A stretch of 64,000 nucleotides of DNA from Dietzia aurantiaca (GCF_021033825.1 NZ_JAIFXZ010000001.1:62001-126000), one strand, 5' to 3'; shown: positions 1 through 9,041, counted from the first letter of the stretch. Numbers and translations are program-made. The notes: generated from the sequence alone by a model not told the origin.

Positions 1-868
1 CCAGGGTCAGGTCGAGGCACCGCTGCGCCTGCGAGTATCCCTGGCAGGCCAGGGCCGCGCGCTCACTGACGAAGCCGATCGCGATCTGGGCGAAGCCGTC
101 GTTCTCCGCGCCCACGAGATTGGCCACCGGTACGCGGCAGTCGGTGAACGTGAGCTCGGCGGTGTCCGAGGCGCGCCAGCCGAGCTTGTCGAGCGGCTCC
201 GAGACTTGGAATCCCGGGGTGTCCGTCGGGATCACCAGCAGGCTCACCCCGGCGGCGCCCGCGAGTTCCCCGCCTCCGGTGCGGACGGCGGTGACGACGA
301 AGTCGGCGCGCGTGGCGGAGGTGATGTAGGTCTTGGCGCCGTTGACCACATAGTCGTCACCCTCCCGTCGCGCGGTGGTGGTGAGGTGACCGACGTCGGA
401 GCCGCCGCCGGGCTCGGTGATGGCCAGGGAGCCGATCAGCTCGCCGGCCAGCGTGGGCGTCACCCACCGTGCGATCTGGTCGGGCCGCCCGGACTGGGCC
501 AGGTGCGGCACCGCGATGCCGCAGGTGAACAGGGAGGCGAACACGCCACCGGAGACGCCCGCCTCGTGGAGCGCCTCGCACACCACGAGGGAGTCGATCG
601 CGTCGCCGCCACCACCACCCACCTCCTCGGGGAAGGAGACCCCGAGCAGGCCCAGCTCGCCGGCCGCGCGGTGCAGCTCCCGCGGGATCGCGCCCGCCGC
701 CTCCCACTCTGCGAGATGGGGCAGGATCTCCCGCTCCGCGAAGCGGGTCGCGGTCTCGCGGAGCGCGAGTCGCTCGTCCGAGTACCAGGGGTCCCCGGGG
801 ACATGGGGTGGGACGGCGGGAGCGGCGCGGCGTGGGACGGCGGGGGCGGTTTTGCGAGGAACGGTCAC
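1..868 (-). CDS. Acyl-CoA dehydrogenase (3' end outside window)
   Basis: FAD-dependent acyl-CoA dehydrogenase, which would catalyse alpha,beta-desaturation of an acyl-CoA. About 289 N-terminal residues are visible; the C-terminal catalytic part lies beyond base 1. The reading frame shows the family's middle-domain signature (SLAITEPGGGSD), a substrate-side beta-barrel (NGAKTYITSATRADF) and the loop LDKLGWRASDTAEL. The GTG start at 868 overlaps the stop of the upstream AtuA gene as GTGA, so translation is probably coupled. The first ~25 residues are Ala/Pro-rich and not conserved in the family. It is the third gene of a minus-strand operon with the AtuA-like and TIGR03084 genes, pointing to breakdown of a branched or isoprenoid acyl-CoA; the substrate is not readable from sequence. 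Confidence 0.88.
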   Translation of the reverse strand, partial: MTVPRKTAPAVPRRAAPAVPPHVPGDPWYSDERLALRETATRFAEREILPHLAEWEAAGAIPRELHRAAGELGLLGVSFPEEVGGGGGDAIDSLVVCEALHEAGVSGGVFASLFTCGIAVPHLAQSGRPDQIARWVTPTLAGELIGSLAITEPGGGSDVGHLTTTARREGDDYVVNGAKTYITSATRADFVVTAVRTGGGELAGAAGVSLLVIPTDTPGFQVSEPLDKLGWRASDTAELTFTDCRVPVANLVGAENDGFAQIAIGFVSERAALACQGYSQAQRCLDLTL

Positions 869-2664
869 TTGTTCTCCTTCATGGCGGCCGCCGGGGAGGC
901 GACGGGGGCGGGGGCGACGACGGAGTCGGGCACGTCCACGACGCGGGAGCGCAGCCATTCGCCCAGCCCCTTCGCCTGCGGATCCCAGCGGTAGCCGTGC
1001 GCGACGCCCTTGCCGAGCAGCCCGTCGATCACGAAGTTCACCGCATGCAGGCGCGGCAGCTCGTAGCGTTCGATCGGCAGGTCGGTCGCCTCCGGTAGCA
1101 GGCGGCGGACCTCGTCGACGGTGAGCGTGGCGAGCATCCACCGGTAGGACTGCTCGTCGCCGGCCCACAGCCCGATGTTGGCGGTGCCGCCCTTGTCTCC
1201 CGACCGCGCGCCGAGGACGTCGCCCAGGGGGCGGGCAGTCGAGGGGCCGGCCGGGTCCTGCGGGGCCAGCGGACGGCCGACGGAGTCGAGTCCGTCCGAG
1301 GCGTGGCCGTCGCCCATCTCCGCCGTCTCGGCGGGCGGGTCGATGTCGACGCTGGTGCCGTCCGGGAGCACGGCGATGTGGGGAACCGCCTTCTGGTCGA
1401 GGTAGGCGGGGATGTACACGCCGTAGGGCGCTCCGCGACCGGGCGGGCCGCTCGGGGTGGCCCCCGGGTAGCTCGCCAGCGTCATGGCGACCGCCGCGTC
1501 GGTGAATGCCCGGCCCACAACGTCCTTGTCGGGGTCCCAGCCGACGATGGTGAGCATCGCGGTGGCCGCGGCCTGTGTGTCGGCGTCCGGGTGGTCGGTC
1601 CGATGGAGGCGGAACTGCAGGTCCGCGGGCTCGCGTTCGAGTCCCGCGCGGAACTGGCGCTCCACCAGAGCGGCCTTGTCCTCGATGTCCAGGCCGGTGA
1701 GCAGGAAGGTGATCTCGTTGCGGTGGCCGCCGAGGCAGGTCACCGACACCTTGGTGTCCGGCGGCGCGGTCTCGCCGCGGACCCCGGAGATCCGGACGCG
1801 GTCCGGCCCATCCTGCTCGAGGCGGGCGGTATCGAGTCGGGTCACGACGTCGGGGCCGCCGTAGCGGGCGCCGGTGACCTCGTACAGCAACTGGGAGGTG
1901 ACGGTGCCGACGGTGACGGCGCCGCCGGTCCCGGCGTGCTTGGTGATGACGGAGCTACCGTCGGCCGCGATCTCGGCGATCGGGAATCCCGGGGAGACGG
2001 GGTCGGCGATCTCACCGCGGTTGAAGAAGGCGTAGTTGCCGCCGGTGGCCTGGGTACCGCACTCGATCACGTGGCCGGCGGCGGTGGCACCGGCCAGCGC
2101 GTCGAGGTCATGCCTGGTCCACCCGAAGTGGCTGATCGCGGGGCCGACGATGACGGAGGCGTCGGTGACGCGCCCGGTGACGACGACGTCGGCGCCGGCA
2201 TCCAGGCACCGGGCGATGCCGAACGCCCCCAGGTAGGCGTTGGCGGTCACCGGGAAGCCGGCGTCGGCCGGGAGGTCGAGCTCGCCGACGCGGTCGATGA
2301 GGTCGTCGCCGTGGACGTACGCGACCTCCGGCTGCAGGCCGAGACGCTCGCCGAGCTCGCGGATCGCCGCTGCCAGCCCCGCCGGGTTGAGGCCGCCGGC
2401 GTTGGCGACGATCTTGACCTTCTTCTCCAGAGCGAGCGCGAGGCAGTCCTCGAGCTGGCGGAGGAAGGTCTTGGCATAGCCCAGCTCGGCGCTCTTCATC
2501 CGGTCACGGCCGAGGATGAGCATGGTCAGCTCGGCGAGGTAGTCGCCGGTGAGGACGTCGAGCTGGCCGCCTTCGAGCATCTCGCGCATGGCCGAGATGC
2601 GGTCGCCGTAGAAGCCGGACATGTTTCCTACCCGCAGGGGGGCGGGGGTGGGGTCGACGCTCAT
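865..2664 (-). CDS. AtuA-family protein (DUF1446 plus C-terminal AtuA-like domain)
   Basis: 599-residue member of the acyclic terpene utilization AtuA family. Residues ~10-450 are the DUF1446 domain (start RVGNMSGFYGDR, then VANAGGLNP and VTGRVTDASV). The last ~110 residues are the AtuA-like ferredoxin-fold domain with an intact GARSGDKGGTANIG motif. In Pseudomonas, atuA sits in the citronellol/geranyl-CoA catabolic operon, but its biochemical activity is unproven. The ATG at 2664 overlaps the preceding TIGR03084 stop (ATGA); longer upstream extensions of the frame run into that gene and are not real. Context with acyl-CoA dehydrogenase and acyl-CoA ligase supports a role in branched acyl-CoA breakdown (inference). 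Confidence 0.9.
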   Translation of the reverse strand: MSVDPTPAPLRVGNMSGFYGDRISAMREMLEGGQLDVLTGDYLAELTMLILGRDRMKSAELGYAKTFLRQLEDCLALALEKKVKIVANAGGLNPAGLAAAIRELGERLGLQPEVAYVHGDDLIDRVGELDLPADAGFPVTANAYLGAFGIARCLDAGADVVVTGRVTDASVIVGPAISHFGWTRHDLDALAGATAAGHVIECGTQATGGNYAFFNRGEIADPVSPGFPIAEIAADGSSVITKHAGTGGAVTVGTVTSQLLYEVTGARYGGPDVVTRLDTARLEQDGPDRVRISGVRGETAPPDTKVSVTCLGGHRNEITFLLTGLDIEDKAALVERQFRAGLEREPADLQFRLHRTDHPDADTQAAATAMLTIVGWDPDKDVVGRAFTDAAVAMTLASYPGATPSGPPGRGAPYGVYIPAYLDQKAVPHIAVLPDGTSVDIDPPAETAEMGDGHASDGLDSVGRPLAPQDPAGPSTARPLGDVLGARSGDKGGTANIGLWAGDEQSYRWMLATLTVDEVRRLLPEATDLPIERYELPRLHAVNFVIDGLLGKGVAHGYRWDPQAKGLGEWLRSRVVDVPDSVVAPAPVASPAAAMKENK

Positions 2665-3485
2665 GCCCGCGCTCCCTTCTCGCGGCCCCCGCCGGGCAGA
2701 CCGGCGAAGGCCTGGGCGATCCGCAGCCAGCCCTCGGCGTCGTCCCCCACGGCTTCCAGGGCCGTGTCCTCGCGGTGGACGCGCTGGGTGACGAGGAGGC
2801 AGAAGTCGAGCAGGGGCCCGCTCACGCGCTGACCGGCATCGGCGGGGCCGAACTCGACCACCGTGCCGTCCGCCTGCGTGAGGGCGACGTGGATCTCGCT
2901 CGCGGGCGCCTCGAGGCCGTTCATCGCATAGGAGAAGCCGCGGGTCCTGAAGCCGAGCCGGGCCACGTGGGGCATCGCCGCGAGGAAAGCGGGTTCGTCG
3001 GTGACGGGGACACCGATCGCGTCGGCGACGTCGACGCCGTGCGCCCAGGTCTCCATGATCCGGGCCGTGGTCATGGATTTCGGCCGCATCGGCGGCCCGA
3101 ACCAGGGGATCTTCCCGCCGGGATCGGCGGCCTTGAGCTCGTCCGCCAGTTCCCCCCGGGCCAGGCGCCACCGTGCCAGGACCTCGTCGCGACCGGTCGA
3201 CGCGATCTCCTCGGCTCCGGCGTCGACGAACCCTGCCGGGTCGGCCATGGCCTTGTCCACGATCGTCTGGAATGCGTCGGCGTCACGGATAGCGGATACC
3301 GAGACCTCGTCCGTCCAGGCCAGGTGGGCGATCTGCATGGCGACGTCCCAGCCCTCGGCCGGGGTCTCGGCGTTCCAGTGGTCGGTGCCGGCGGCCTCGA
3401 CGATCTCGTCCAACCTGGCGTTGAGCGCGGCGAGGGCCGCGTGTGGGTCCTCGGTCTCCGTGGTCTGGGGGGTGGTCATGGGCAT
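2661..3485 (-). CDS. TIGR03084-family metal-binding protein (DinB/mycothiol-isomerase-like fold)
   Basis: 274-residue protein of the actinobacterial TIGR03084 family, whose N-terminal half resembles the DinB/maleylpyruvate-isomerase four-helix fold. Histidines expected to bind metal are seen in IAHLAWTDE (residues ~50-60) and in METWAHGVDVADA (~150). This fold is used by mycothiol-dependent enzymes, consistent with a mycothiol-making actinobacterium, but no reaction is established for TIGR03084. I chose the ATG at 3485, which has a GGGA element 5 nt upstream; the ATG at 3479 is an alternative. It is the first gene of the operon with the AtuA-like and dehydrogenase genes, transcribed from the palindrome-containing divergent promoter with the acyl-CoA ligase. 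Confidence 0.85.
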   Translation of the reverse strand: MPMTTPQTTETEDPHAALAALNARLDEIVEAAGTDHWNAETPAEGWDVAMQIAHLAWTDEVSVSAIRDADAFQTIVDKAMADPAGFVDAGAEEIASTGRDEVLARWRLARGELADELKAADPGGKIPWFGPPMRPKSMTTARIMETWAHGVDVADAIGVPVTDEPAFLAAMPHVARLGFRTRGFSYAMNGLEAPASEIHVALTQADGTVVEFGPADAGQRVSGPLLDFCLLVTQRVHREDTALEAVGDDAEGWLRIAQAFAGLPGGGREKGARA

Positions 3486-3510
3486 CACGATCCCAAACCG
3501 CCGCAAATAA

Positions 3511-3530
3511 AGCAAGCATGATTGCTTGCT
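3511..3530. promoter_or_regulatory. Operator-like palindrome, 8-bp arms
   Basis: AGCAAGCA-TGAT-TGCTTGCT is a perfect 8-bp inverted repeat with a 4-nt centre, in an AT-rich patch just upstream of the TIGR03084 start and on the far side from the acyl-CoA ligase. The size and symmetry fit a TetR-family operator for acyl-CoA catabolic genes. No regulator gene lies immediately beside it in the window, so the binding protein is unknown. Confidence 0.6.
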
Positions 3531-3548
3531 AATTCTCGACCGTCCTGA

Positions 3549-3564
3549 CACTGTTTAAACAGTG
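3549..3564. promoter_or_regulatory. Second operator-like palindrome, 16 bp perfect
   Basis: CACTGTTTAAACAGTG is a perfect 16-bp palindrome 18 bp from the first one and unrelated in sequence. It lies about 80 bp upstream of the acyl-CoA ligase start. Two different palindromes in one divergent promoter suggest two regulators, or one for each direction (inference). Confidence 0.5.
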
Positions 3565-3646
3565 ACCCCGGTCACACGACTGCCGTCCGCCGTCGGCCGT
3601 GCCTTCGCCCTCGCCCCATCCCCGCTCAGAACACCGGAGACCCCCC

Positions 3647-5254
3647 GTGCGACTAGACCCCACCGGCATCGACCCCCATGACCACGCCCTGGCGCGCCGC
3701 TGCTCGGTCGGTGACATCCCGACCCGAGCCGCGGCCACCTTCGCCGAGCGAACCGCCGTCACGGACGAGACCGGTTCGTGGACCTTCGCCGAACTCGAAT
3801 CGGTGTCCAATCGCGTGGCGCACGGGCTCGCCGGCCTGGGCCTCGAACCCGAGGAGCCGGTGGCTCTGCTGTCCACGAACTGCCGCGAGTTCGTGGCCAC
3901 CTACTTCGGCAGCGCCAAGGCGGGGATGGTCGCGTTGCCCGTCAACCTGCTCTCCGGCCTCGAGAACATCGCGCACGCCCTCACCGACTCCGGCACGCGC
4001 ATCCTGGTCGTCCACGGCGCGCTCGCGGAGCTGGCACTCGGTGCGGTCGGGGCGATCCCGGCGATCCGCTTCGTCGTCGTCATCGGGGGCCTGCCCGACG
4101 GCCTGGCGCCCGCACCGGAGGGACCCACGGTCCTGTCCTTCGACGACCTTCTCGCCGGCGACGACACCAATCCCGACACCGTGATCGCCGACCGCCAGAT
4201 CGTCCAGTGCCTCTACTCCTCCGGGACCACCTCCCGCCCCAAGGGCGTGCTCACCTCCCACCTGGCCGTCACCGTCGCCGCGCTCGGTAACAGCGCGATC
4301 TTCGGCATGGCCTGGGGCGCCCGGGGGTCGGTCACGGTGTGTCCACTCCCCCTCTTCCACACCGCCGGCCTCAACGGGGTGCTCATCCCGTCGGTCACCA
4401 TGGGCGCGACGATCCATCTCCTTCCGGGCTTCGACCCGGTCGGGTACGCCGACACCGTCGCCCGGGTCCGTGCCACCCACCTCGTCGGGCTGCCGCTCAT
4501 GCTCGAGGCACTGGCCGACGGGACGGACCGCGGGCTCGACCTGAGCTCGATCCAGATGCTCCTCTACGCGATGGCACCGATGTCGGAGGCGATGCGCACG
4601 AAGCTCTCCGCGGCGCTGCCGGACGCGACGATCGTGCTCGGATCCGGCATGAGCGAGTGCACGCCCGCGACCGTGATGCAGTGGCCAGAACTCAACGACG
4701 ACAAGGCCGACTCGTGGGGCTACCCCACGCCGTTCGCCGAGAACCGCATCTCCGAACCCGGCGGAGCCGAGCTCATGCCGGCCGGGCAGGACGGCGAGAT
4801 CGTCTACCGCGGCCCGACCGTCATGGAGGGCTACTGGAACAACCCGGACGCCAACGCCGAGGTCTTCGCGGGCGGACGCATGCACTCCGGCGACCTCGGC
4901 CGCATCGACGCCGAGGGCGTGGTGTGGTTCTCCGACAGGGTCAAGGACATCGTCAAGTCCGGCGGCGAGAACGTGAGTTCCCTGCACGTCGAACGAGTTC
5001 TCCTCGACCACCCGCACGTCGCCGAGGTCGCCTGCATCGGCCGTCCCGACCCCACGTGGGGCGAGCAGGTCGTGGTGGTGGTGGTCCCCGCCGTCGACGC
5101 GCCGCCGGAAGCCGACCTGATCGACTCGATCCTGCGGTTCGGCGCCGAACATCTCACCAGCTCGCAGCGGCCCCGCGGCGTCGTGGTGACCGACGCGATC
5201 CCCCGCACCGCGACCGGCAAGATCCGCAAGGTCGAGCTACGGTCGATGAGCTGA
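3647..5254 (+). CDS. Acyl-CoA synthetase (AMP-forming, FadD-like)
   Basis: 535-residue ANL-superfamily ligase that would activate a fatty or carboxylic acid to its CoA thioester through an acyl-adenylate. Visible motifs are the P-loop YSSGTTSRPKGVLTSH (~190), GYWNNPDA and MHSGDLGRID (~395-420), the hinge SDRVKDIVKSGGENVSS and the C-terminal catalytic lysine region RTATGKIRKVELR. I chose the GTG at 3647 because GGAGA at 3636-3640 sits 6 nt upstream; an in-frame GTG at 3599 lacks a ribosome site. It is divergent from the TIGR03084-AtuA-dehydrogenase operon and shares its promoter region, so it probably feeds the same pathway. The substrate is unknown. Confidence 0.9.
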   Translation: MRLDPTGIDPHDHALARRCSVGDIPTRAAATFAERTAVTDETGSWTFAELESVSNRVAHGLAGLGLEPEEPVALLSTNCREFVATYFGSAKAGMVALPVNLLSGLENIAHALTDSGTRILVVHGALAELALGAVGAIPAIRFVVVIGGLPDGLAPAPEGPTVLSFDDLLAGDDTNPDTVIADRQIVQCLYSSGTTSRPKGVLTSHLAVTVAALGNSAIFGMAWGARGSVTVCPLPLFHTAGLNGVLIPSVTMGATIHLLPGFDPVGYADTVARVRATHLVGLPLMLEALADGTDRGLDLSSIQMLLYAMAPMSEAMRTKLSAALPDATIVLGSGMSECTPATVMQWPELNDDKADSWGYPTPFAENRISEPGGAELMPAGQDGEIVYRGPTVMEGYWNNPDANAEVFAGGRMHSGDLGRIDAEGVVWFSDRVKDIVKSGGENVSSLHVERVLLDHPHVAEVACIGRPDPTWGEQVVVVVVPAVDAPPEADLIDSILRFGAEHLTSSQRPRGVVVTDAIPRTATGKIRKVELRSMS

Positions 5255-5257
5255 CCT

Positions 5258-5303
5258 GCCCGGGCCGTACTAGCCGGCAGCCGCCGCTGGCCCCGGCCCG
5301 GGC
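5258..5303. terminator. Bidirectional hairpin terminator between convergent genes
   Basis: GCCCGGGCCG at 5258-5267 pairs with CGGCCCGGGC at 5294-5303, a 10-bp perfect stem. It begins 3 nt after the ligase stop and reaches the stop codon of the convergent AtuA-like gene. There is no U-tract, as is usual in actinobacteria. Confidence 0.55.
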
Positions 5304-6751
5304 TACGGACCGTACTCGAGAAGCTCGCCCGGAACCTCGACCCGGGCGGCGGCGAGATCCGCACCGAGCCCCGGGGTCAGCACCTCGCTGCGCGGCGGGC
5401 GCGCGACCAGGTTGACCGCGCGAAGGTTGGGCAGCGGGTAGCGCCGCACGTCCATCCCCTCCAGGCCGGGGACCAGCTCGCGCAGCCGCTCGACCGTGAA
5501 CTCGTCGGCGAGCCACGCGAACGCCGAGTCGTCCCACGTCCACACCGCGATGTTGACCCCACGCCCCACGACCCCGCGCCGCACGCTGGCGACCGACCCG
5601 AGAACCGTCGACACCCGCTCCCCGCCCGGTACCGCGCTCGGAGTCCACGGGGTCGGCAGTTCGCCGGGCCCGATCGGCGCCGTCTCCATCGGCACCGGGA
5701 CGGGCACGCGACGCCCGTCCGCCAACACCACGACGTGCCCCGACTCCTCCTGCGGGAGCGGGCGGGCGACGCGCGTGGGCCGCTGCCCGCCACGGGCCAT
5801 GGCCACCAGGGCGACGACCGGCGGCGCGGGCTCGCCGCGCGCGCCGCTGAGCCGCACCCGATCGGTGCCCTCCTGCGCCAGGCGCACCGAGTCGAGCCGC
5901 AGCACCACGTCCGGCGCGGCGTAGCGGGCGCCGGCGACGCCGTCGAGGAGCTGGTCGGTGACCGTGCCGACGGTGACCGAGCCGAACGCGGACGGATGTC
6001 GGGTGATGACCGCCGATCCGTCGCCTGAGATCTCGGCGATCGGGTAACCGCCGGTCACGGGGTCGGTGGTGCGGGTGACGTCCGTGGAGGAGTCCACGAC
6101 GCCGGTCGCGCCCGGTCCGCCGGACAGGACGTGCCCCACCGCGACCGACCCGGCCAGCGCATCCAGGGCCGACGAGGTCCACCCGTGGTGCGCCGCGGCG
6201 GCACCGGTGACGAGCGCCTCGCGACTGACGCGGCCGGTGACGACGACGACGGCGCCCTCGGCCAGAGCCTGGGCGATCCCGAACGCACCGTGCCGCACGG
6301 TCGCCACGTCGACCACACCGAGACCGAGTTCGGGCGCCCGGTCGGTGACGTCACCGGAATCCACGGAGGCCACCGGGAGGTCCACCCCGGCCTCCCGGGC
6401 CAGCGCCCGCAGCTCGCGGGCGAGCCCCTCCGGGTCGAGAGCTCCGGCGTTGGTGACGACCCGCACGCCCGACGCCTTGTCGTCGTCACCCGCCCCGTCG
6501 CCACGTCCGCCCGCGCCGCCGACGCCGAGCAGATCCAGGCACTCGCGCAGCTGCACCACCGCGGCGCGCTCATACCCGGACCCGCCCGCGGCGCGCTGCG
6601 CGGCGAGATCCAGCATCGCCTCGTCGGACAGCATGTCCAGCGCCACGACATCCAACCTCGAGGCCGCGAGGAACTCGGCGGTCGTGGTGTCCCGGTCGGT
6701 CCGCGCGGCGGAGACGTTGCCGATCCGCAGGGGGCGCGTGCTGGTCGTCAT
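5303..6751 (-). CDS. Second, divergent AtuA-family protein
   Basis: 482-residue paralogue of the AtuA-like protein at 865-2664. The DUF1446 domain is recognisable (start PLRIGNVSAARTDRDT, then VTNAGALDPEGLA and VTGRVSREALVTG), and the protein ends in an AtuA-like domain (GVNIAVWTWDDSAFAWLADE). It is ~115 residues shorter than its neighbour, and the usual SGDKG motif of the C-terminal domain is replaced by RRGVVGRGVN, so that domain may have lost its original function. The ATG start is at 6751. It lies 35 bp downstream of the CoA-transferase gene on the same strand and probably forms an operon with it. The role is inferred from the family only. Confidence 0.85.
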   Translation of the reverse strand: MTTSTRPLRIGNVSAARTDRDTTTAEFLAASRLDVVALDMLSDEAMLDLAAQRAAGGSGYERAAVVQLRECLDLLGVGGAGGRGDGAGDDDKASGVRVVTNAGALDPEGLARELRALAREAGVDLPVASVDSGDVTDRAPELGLGVVDVATVRHGAFGIAQALAEGAVVVVTGRVSREALVTGAAAAHHGWTSSALDALAGSVAVGHVLSGGPGATGVVDSSTDVTRTTDPVTGGYPIAEISGDGSAVITRHPSAFGSVTVGTVTDQLLDGVAGARYAAPDVVLRLDSVRLAQEGTDRVRLSGARGEPAPPVVALVAMARGGQRPTRVARPLPQEESGHVVVLADGRRVPVPVPMETAPIGPGELPTPWTPSAVPGGERVSTVLGSVASVRRGVVGRGVNIAVWTWDDSAFAWLADEFTVERLRELVPGLEGMDVRRYPLPNLRAVNLVARPPRSEVLTPGLGADLAAARVEVPGELLEYGP

Positions 6752-6786
6752 CGATCCTCCGGGTGACTCGGGTGGTGTTCTTCGAC

Positions 6787-8334
6787 CTACTCCAGCATGC
6801 TTCCCGTCGCGGCGAGGCGGGTGTGGAATGACAGGGCCTCTTCGAGGATATGCGGGGTGTTGCCCGCACCCGGCCGCGCGGTCGCCCGATCCAGGTAGTC
6901 GTGCAGCATCGGACGGAACGCCGGATCGGCGCAGCGGTCCACGATCAGCGGCGCGCGCTTGCGGGGGCTCAGGCCGCGCAGGTCCGCCAGGCCGTGCTCG
7001 GTGACGATGACCTGCACGTCGTGCTCGGTGTGGTCCACGTGCGGCACCATCGGCACGATCGCCGACACCGCGCCGTTCCTGGCGGTCGACGGCGACAGGA
7101 ACATGGATACGTAACCGTTCCGGGTGAAGTCGCCCGAGCCGCCGATCCCGTTCATGATGCGGGTGCCACCGACATGGGTGGAGTTCACGTTGCCGTAGAC
7201 GTCGGCCTCGAGCATGCCGTTCATGCCGATGACCCCGAGACGGCGCACGATCTCCGGGTGGTTACTGATCTCCTGCGGGCGCAGCGTGACGTGCTCACGG
7301 TACAGATCGATATTGTCCACCAGCTCGGCCAGACCGGCACGGGACAGTGCCAGCGACGTGGCCGAGGCGTGCGCGACCGTGCCCTGGCGGATCAGGTCCA
7401 GCATCGAGTCCTGGATGACCTCCGAGTAGCAGGTCAGGCCCGTGAAGGGGCCCTCCGCGAGGCCGCCGAGCACCGCGTTGGCCACGTTGCCGATCCCGGC
7501 CTGCAGGGGCAGCAGGCCGGCGGCGGGCAGGCGGCCGCGTTCCACCTCGTGACGGAAGAACTCCACCACGTGCCCGGCGATGGCCTGGCTGACGGCGTCG
7601 GGCGCGGCGACGGTGGTCTCCGAGTCCTGCTCATCGGTGAGCACCACGGCGACGACCTTGGCCGGGTCGACCTCGAGGTACTGCTGGCCGATGCGGTCGG
7701 CCGGCCGGGTCAGCATGATCGGCTTGCGCGCCGGAGGAAGCGCCGTGCCGTAGTAGACGTCGTGCATGCCCTCCACGTCGAGCGGGACCCACGAGTTCAC
7801 CTCGAGGATCACCTTGTCCGCGACCTCGAGCCAGGTCTTGTTGTTCCCCACCGACATCGACGGGACGAGCTTGCCGTCCTCGGTGATGGCGGCGACCTCC
7901 ACCACAGCGACATCCACGTCCCCGTAGTAGCCCTCCCACACCTGCTGGGCCACGTGCGACAGATGGATGTCCACGTAGTCCATCCGACCGTCGTTGATCT
8001 TGCCGCGGGCGGTGGGCTCGCTCTGGTACGGCATCCGCAGGGCCACGCCGTCCACCTCGGCGAGGGTCGACTCGGCCTCGCCGGCCACGGACGCGCCCGT
8101 GAGAAGATTGACGCTCAGCTGCCCGCCCCCGGCGCGCACCCGACGGATCCGCTCGGCCAACGCCGGCGCGAACGCCTTGGGCGTACCCGCACTGGCGAAT
8201 CCACTGATCGCGACCGTGTCCCCGTCCTGGATCCGGGCCACCGCCGTGGCGGCGTCGGTCACCAGCCCCTGGAAATGCGGGTGTCGGACACGGGTGGCGA
8301 TGGCGGCGGCACCCTGATGGACGGTGTTGGTCAT
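6787..8334 (-). CDS. Succinate/acetyl-CoA CoA-transferase (acetyl-CoA hydrolase family)
   Basis: 515-residue class I CoA-transferase of the Cat1/AarC/YgfH type, which moves CoA between acetyl-, propionyl- or succinyl-CoA and a free acid. The active-site glutamate is in LTCYSEVIQDS (~300), matching the catalytic Glu of AarC. Further family marks are ISGFASAGTPKAF near the N-terminus, GNVNSTHVGGTRIMNG (~385) and VTEHGLADLRGLSPRKRA near the C-terminus. The length fits the family (~500). It precedes the second AtuA-like gene and is divergent from the marR gene at 8499, which may regulate it. CoA recycling during acid catabolism fits the neighbourhood. Confidence 0.92.
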   Translation of the reverse strand: MTNTVHQGAAAIATRVRHPHFQGLVTDAATAVARIQDGDTVAISGFASAGTPKAFAPALAERIRRVRAGGGQLSVNLLTGASVAGEAESTLAEVDGVALRMPYQSEPTARGKINDGRMDYVDIHLSHVAQQVWEGYYGDVDVAVVEVAAITEDGKLVPSMSVGNNKTWLEVADKVILEVNSWVPLDVEGMHDVYYGTALPPARKPIMLTRPADRIGQQYLEVDPAKVVAVVLTDEQDSETTVAAPDAVSQAIAGHVVEFFRHEVERGRLPAAGLLPLQAGIGNVANAVLGGLAEGPFTGLTCYSEVIQDSMLDLIRQGTVAHASATSLALSRAGLAELVDNIDLYREHVTLRPQEISNHPEIVRRLGVIGMNGMLEADVYGNVNSTHVGGTRIMNGIGGSGDFTRNGYVSMFLSPSTARNGAVSAIVPMVPHVDHTEHDVQVIVTEHGLADLRGLSPRKRAPLIVDRCADPAFRPMLHDYLDRATARPGAGNTPHILEEALSFHTRLAATGSMLE

Positions 8335-8431
8335 GCGCGGAGCCTATCGCCGGGCGGTGCCCTGCTCCTCATGGTGAGAAACGCGACCTCCCCCCGAACC
8401 GGTGTGTCAGGCGCGCTCGTCATGTCTGACG

Positions 8432-8458
8432 TTGCCGGTGGCACGGGACCGATAGAAT
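8432..8458 (+). promoter_or_regulatory. Candidate promoter of marR
   Basis: TTGCCG at 8432-8437 and TAGAAT at 8453-8458 resemble -35 and -10 boxes. The 15-nt spacer is shorter than ideal. The start codon follows 40 nt later. Confidence 0.3.
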
Positions 8459-8498
8459 CGACGGAATCCGCCGACCGCCGTGGCCCCAGGAGTGAGCC

Positions 8499-9005
8499 TT
8501 GTCCCCCAGGACCGCACCGATCCCCGATCGCATCGACCAGGCCCGCGCCAACTGGGAACGCGAGGGCTGGCTCGACGCCGCACAGGGGATGACGGTGGTG
8601 ACATCGGTGATGCGGGCGCACCAGATCCTCCTGGCCCGGGTCGAGGAGACCCTGCGGCCCTGGAACCTGTCGTTTCCCCGCTATGAGCTGCTGCGACTAC
8701 TCGCGTTCTCCCGCTCGGGCGCCCTGCCCATCACCAAGGCCTCGGAACGTCTCCAGGTCCACGTCACCAGCGTCACCAGCGCGATGAAGCGGCTCCTCGA
8801 CGCCGGCCTGGTCGAACGCCGACCGCATCCCACAGACGGCCGTACGACGCTCGTCGAGATCACCGATGTAGGGCGCGAGGTCGTGGCCCAGGCGACGGCG
8901 GCCCTCAACGCCGGGGTGTTCGCCGATCCCGGCATGGACGAGGCCGATCAGATCGCGCTCATCGAGGCGATCGGCTCGCTGCGCCGCACCGCCGGAGACT
9001 TCTGA
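8499..9005 (+). CDS. MarR-family transcriptional regulator
   Basis: 168-residue winged-helix repressor-type protein. The recognition region is seen in ITKASERLQVHVTSVTSAMKR (~75-97) followed by the wing DAGLVERRPHPTDGRTTLVEI (~98-120); flanking helices would make the dimer. The start is TTG at 8499, chosen because AGGAG at 8488-8492 lies 6 nt upstream and no ATG is available in frame. It is divergent from the CoA-transferase gene, so it likely controls that gene and itself in response to an acyl or aromatic ligand (inference). No clear operator palindrome was found in the 164-bp gap. Confidence 0.9.
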   Translation: MSPRTAPIPDRIDQARANWEREGWLDAAQGMTVVTSVMRAHQILLARVEETLRPWNLSFPRYELLRLLAFSRSGALPITKASERLQVHVTSVTSAMKRLLDAGLVERRPHPTDGRTTLVEITDVGREVVAQATAALNAGVFADPGMDEADQIALIEAIGSLRRTAGDF

Positions 9006-9041
9006 CGACCCACGCCGTCCCCCACCGGGCACGAACGACAC

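Noticed and set aside
1303-2832. 509-codon plus-strand frame
   Set aside because: Antisense to the AtuA-like gene and the end of the TIGR03084 gene; no motif.
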